A stretch of DNA of 64,000 bases from Plectrocnemia conspersa (lineage: Eukaryota; Arthropoda; Insecta; Trichoptera; Polycentropodidae), in NCBI GenBank assembly GCA_009617715.1, contig VTFK01000062.1, positions 186,001-250,000 of the forward strand, given 5' to 3'. The notes under the pieces are model-generated. The model saw only the letters and a program-made list of their open reading frames with translations. It did no database searches and was not told the DNA's origin. Positions 61,696 to 64,000 of this stretch are shown here, piece after piece. How positions within the stretch are numbered: position 1 is the first letter of the stretch; the number at the start of each line of letters is the position of its first letter. The translations under genes and the position numbers were made by a program.

Positions 61696-63817
61696 CGGTC
61701 GGCAAACGGCGGATCGCGAGCCGTATGCGGCTCTTGGGGTATGCGCGTACGTCCCTTTTTTGCCAAAGTCACAATTATTTTTTAGTTTAAATTTCTTTGA
61801 TAATATACAATATAAATTTAATTTTATAAGATGAAATATTTAAATATATTTGCGATGACCTGGAATTTCTAATTCATTGCACAAATACATATGAGTAATA
61901 ATTTTTTTTTTAGTTTTTTTATTTTGTATTAAAAAATATAATATTAGAAATTTGATTGTAACAAAAAATTAACAAATAAATATAGATGATGAACATCGTG
62001 AATTTAAAAATAAATGGACCGATACTTCCGCATTTATCTCAAACATAGATGACCGCCCACCTGTCTCAATTGTAGACAAAAACTAAGACATAACAAAAAA
62101 TATAATTCTAAAAGACACTTCACAACAAAACACTGTCTTGGTGACAGAAGAAAGAAAACAGTTGAAGAACTTTAGGAAAGTGTTGAAAAATTAATTACTG
62201 GATATGATCTTACAAGATTTGTCGTGAGTCAAGAAATTTTCGTGATTTTAAAAACAAAGCAGAAATTCCTAAAATAAATAAAGAAAACCCGTTATCTGCT
62301 AAAACAGTGAAAGATAAAACTGTTAAAATGTCTTTAAATGTAACCTACTAACAAGCCGAAGATGTAAATTTATTTCTTTCTTTATTAATTGATATAGATG
62401 AGTTTTGCGACATAAAGGATACAGCTAAGGTTTCCATTTTTTCTGCTATATCTGGGGGTCTTAAAGAATACATTTTTAAATTACTGCCACTTACAGGGTA
62501 TACATACAAAGATGACATAGTAAAAACTGTCACTAAATGCATGAAAAAAATCGCCTTCCAATTAATAAAAATGAGTTAATTTCAACCGATGGGGCAAAAA
62601 GTATGACAGGTGTAAAAAAATAATTTGTTTCAATATTAAAAGAAGAAACTGAACATAAAGTACTGACTTTTTATTGTATGATCAAGAAATTATAAAATTT
62701 ATTGGAATTGGTAGTTAAGATTACCAACAGCATTGAGGCAAAAGCGCTTCAGTTTTTAAGTGAAATAGATAAGTTCATAACAAACTGTGTTGGCTTTCAA
62801 GAAGTGAAGTTTTAAAGCGTATTGCTTCTTTTCCAAACGAAATTTTAATATTCCTCGAAAAAAAGAATGTTCAATATTCAAAATTAAAAGATCAGTGGTT
62901 GCAAAAATTATATTTTATAGTAATTTCCTCACAAGGTAAAGGAAACACTACGTTTTAGATACTCGAAGAACTGATCTCATCAAAAATAAATTGCTACTTT
63001 TCGCTAAGATTTAAAGAAGGGATCATTGATTCATTTTGGAGAATTGTATAAATATCGGCAAAAAGCTATGCTTTTAATGGTACTGATTATTTTAGGACAG
63101 CAATATTAAATATGAAGTAATCTTTTATGCCAAAATACCAAGTATTTCAACATAGTAAACAGATCCTAGCATTTCGAGAAAATGTTTACTAAAACTAAAT
63201 TTTTGTCTATTTGCTATTGACACAAGCACTTTTAAAATACAATTTATAGATTGAACAAGTAAAGAGTTATGTAGCTCAACATTTCTAAATCTTGTCACTG
63301 AAATTAGAGATTTGGGTAAAGAAAAATGCAATTTAATTTTACTACAGCGCTGGAGCGCTCTAAAAGATCTACAGAAAGTAGATACTATGATTTTATTTAC
63401 TACTTGAAATAGTTTTCAAGCCATTTGCATTTGCTATTCTTACTATTTTCAGATCCACAAATATTGTGTATGTGAACAATATTTTTTTTAACATGAACCA
63501 TATACATTATACAAAGTATTTTAAGAAGCCAAATAACCGATGAAAATTTGGAGTCGTGCCTGAAATTAAAAACTACAAGTTACATAGCAAACATACAAAA
63601 ACTGTTCAAAGAAATGTAAGATCATTGCTTACATTAGTTTTAAGGAATGCGTGTAAATTGTGTATAATTCATTTTTTGTAAAAATTGTATACATACATTT
63701 ATAATATCAATAAAATAAATCTACTTTTTAAATTGCACTTAATAAATAAATAATTAATTATAAACCGTTGTGCTACTCATATTTGGCTTTTTTGGTCCAA
63801 GAATTTGCCGACCCCTG
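61696..63817 (+). mobile_element. Full-length but dead hAT element
   Basis: The left terminus reads CGGTCGGCAAAC, a damaged form of the CAGGGGTCGGCAAA end. The right terminus is TTTGCCGACCCCTG. Flanks share GACTAGT (61689-61695 and 63818-63824). The 2.1-kb body encodes a broken transposase on the plus strand. The right flank continues with a tRNA-like sequence (GTGGTATAAGTCAGTGAATC, then GGGTTCAAATC), so the element appears to sit inside a SINE. Confidence 0.75.
61985..63110 (+). pseudogene. hAT transposase (ZBED5/EPM2AIP1-like group), broken
   Basis: The plus-strand reading begins DDEHREFKNKWTDTSAFIS, the N-terminal block of a hAT group that includes the ZBED5- and EPM2AIP1-like sequences. 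It continues with LKDTSQQNTVLVTEERKQLK. The catalytic region follows: FSAISGGLKEYIFKLLPLTG, then NKNELISTDGAKSMTGVKK (the TDGAxSMTG block), KALQFLSEID, RIASFPNEILIFLEKKN and QYSKLKDQWLQKL. At least four stops or frameshifts interrupt it. The first catalytic Asp region and the TDG block survive in part; the HC motif after it is degraded. It lies within the hAT termini at 61696-63817. It cannot be expressed as a whole. Confidence 0.78.
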
Positions 63818-64000
63818 GACTAGTGGTATAAGTCAGTGAATCTGGGTTCAAATCTTATGTGTTTTTTAATATTGTATTGAGTTTTGGAGATCGATTAGGA
63901 ATTATTATATCTTAATAATTCAGATCGTTCATCACAGAAAAGGTTTCCTAGATTTTCCTAAGCTCACAGAAGAATATTAAAAAAATATCAAGCTAGGTCT
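63818..64000 (+). repeat. SINE-like sequence split by the hAT element
   Basis: The B-box-like GGGTTCAAATC is near 63844, followed by GATCGATTAGGAATTATTAT and TTTCCTAGATTTTCCTAAGC. The latter is the complement of the AGGAAAACCTA motif seen near 37.4 and 49.97 kb. The upstream part of the head should lie left of 61689, on the other side of the hAT insertion. Confidence 0.45.

Overview
This window is AT-rich insect chromosomal DNA. The evidence is spliced genes with GT-AG introns, an insect-type mastermind N-terminus, and a dense load of degraded DNA transposons, LINE fragments and tRNA-derived SINEs. The order of insect cannot be settled from sequence reading alone. Nothing looks prokaryotic or viral.

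Three genes are recognisable, all on the minus strand. (1) mastermind (mam), the Notch transcriptional coactivator: its first recognisable coding exon ends at 29109 inside a CpG-rich block (29.1-29.65 kb), and its second lies at 20207-20456. Everything from 1 to 20206 appears to be intronic, with the large Gln-rich remainder of the gene beyond the left edge. (2) A four-TM tetraspanin in five exons (32633-35790), with an apparent one-base deletion in an A-run in exon 2. (3) Elp4, an Elongator subunit, in seven exons (38684-40187), intact through its conserved C-terminal residues. A short Pro/Lys-rich reading frame at 48793-48975 (+), opening with an AAAATGGCGGC context, is a candidate first exon of an unidentified gene.

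Layout. 1-20 kb: mam intron with five GC-richer islands (about 0.6-1.0, 3.9-4.45, 8.2-8.8, 12.95-13.45 and 15.85-16.45 kb) that could be regulatory; one holds a consensus CSL/Su(H) site. Between them are two piggyBac-like TTAA elements, SINEs and copies of two dispersed repeats, called R1 and R2 here. 20.5-29.1 kb: mam intron between the two exons, with an inverted-repeat element at 21.9-23.2 kb and a 49-bp palindrome. 30-40 kb: intergenic DNA, the tetraspanin, a hAT transposase remnant and Elp4. 40-50 kb: a Jockey-like LINE remnant, R2 and R1 (with about 195-bp tandem units), an IS630/Tc1-type transposase pseudogene, the candidate exon and a mariner remnant. 50-64 kb: a conserved-looking noncoding island, a foldback element, two hAT elements with target duplications, a third TTAA element, and a degenerate array of 270-350-bp units.

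mam acts in Notch signalling, the tetraspanin at membranes and Elp4 in tRNA wobble-uridine modification; no functional link between the neighbours is evident. No new biological system is apparent. The points most worth a second look are the broken tetraspanin exon, the missing mam start codon, the Notch-type site inside mam, and the architecture of several unclassified repeats.
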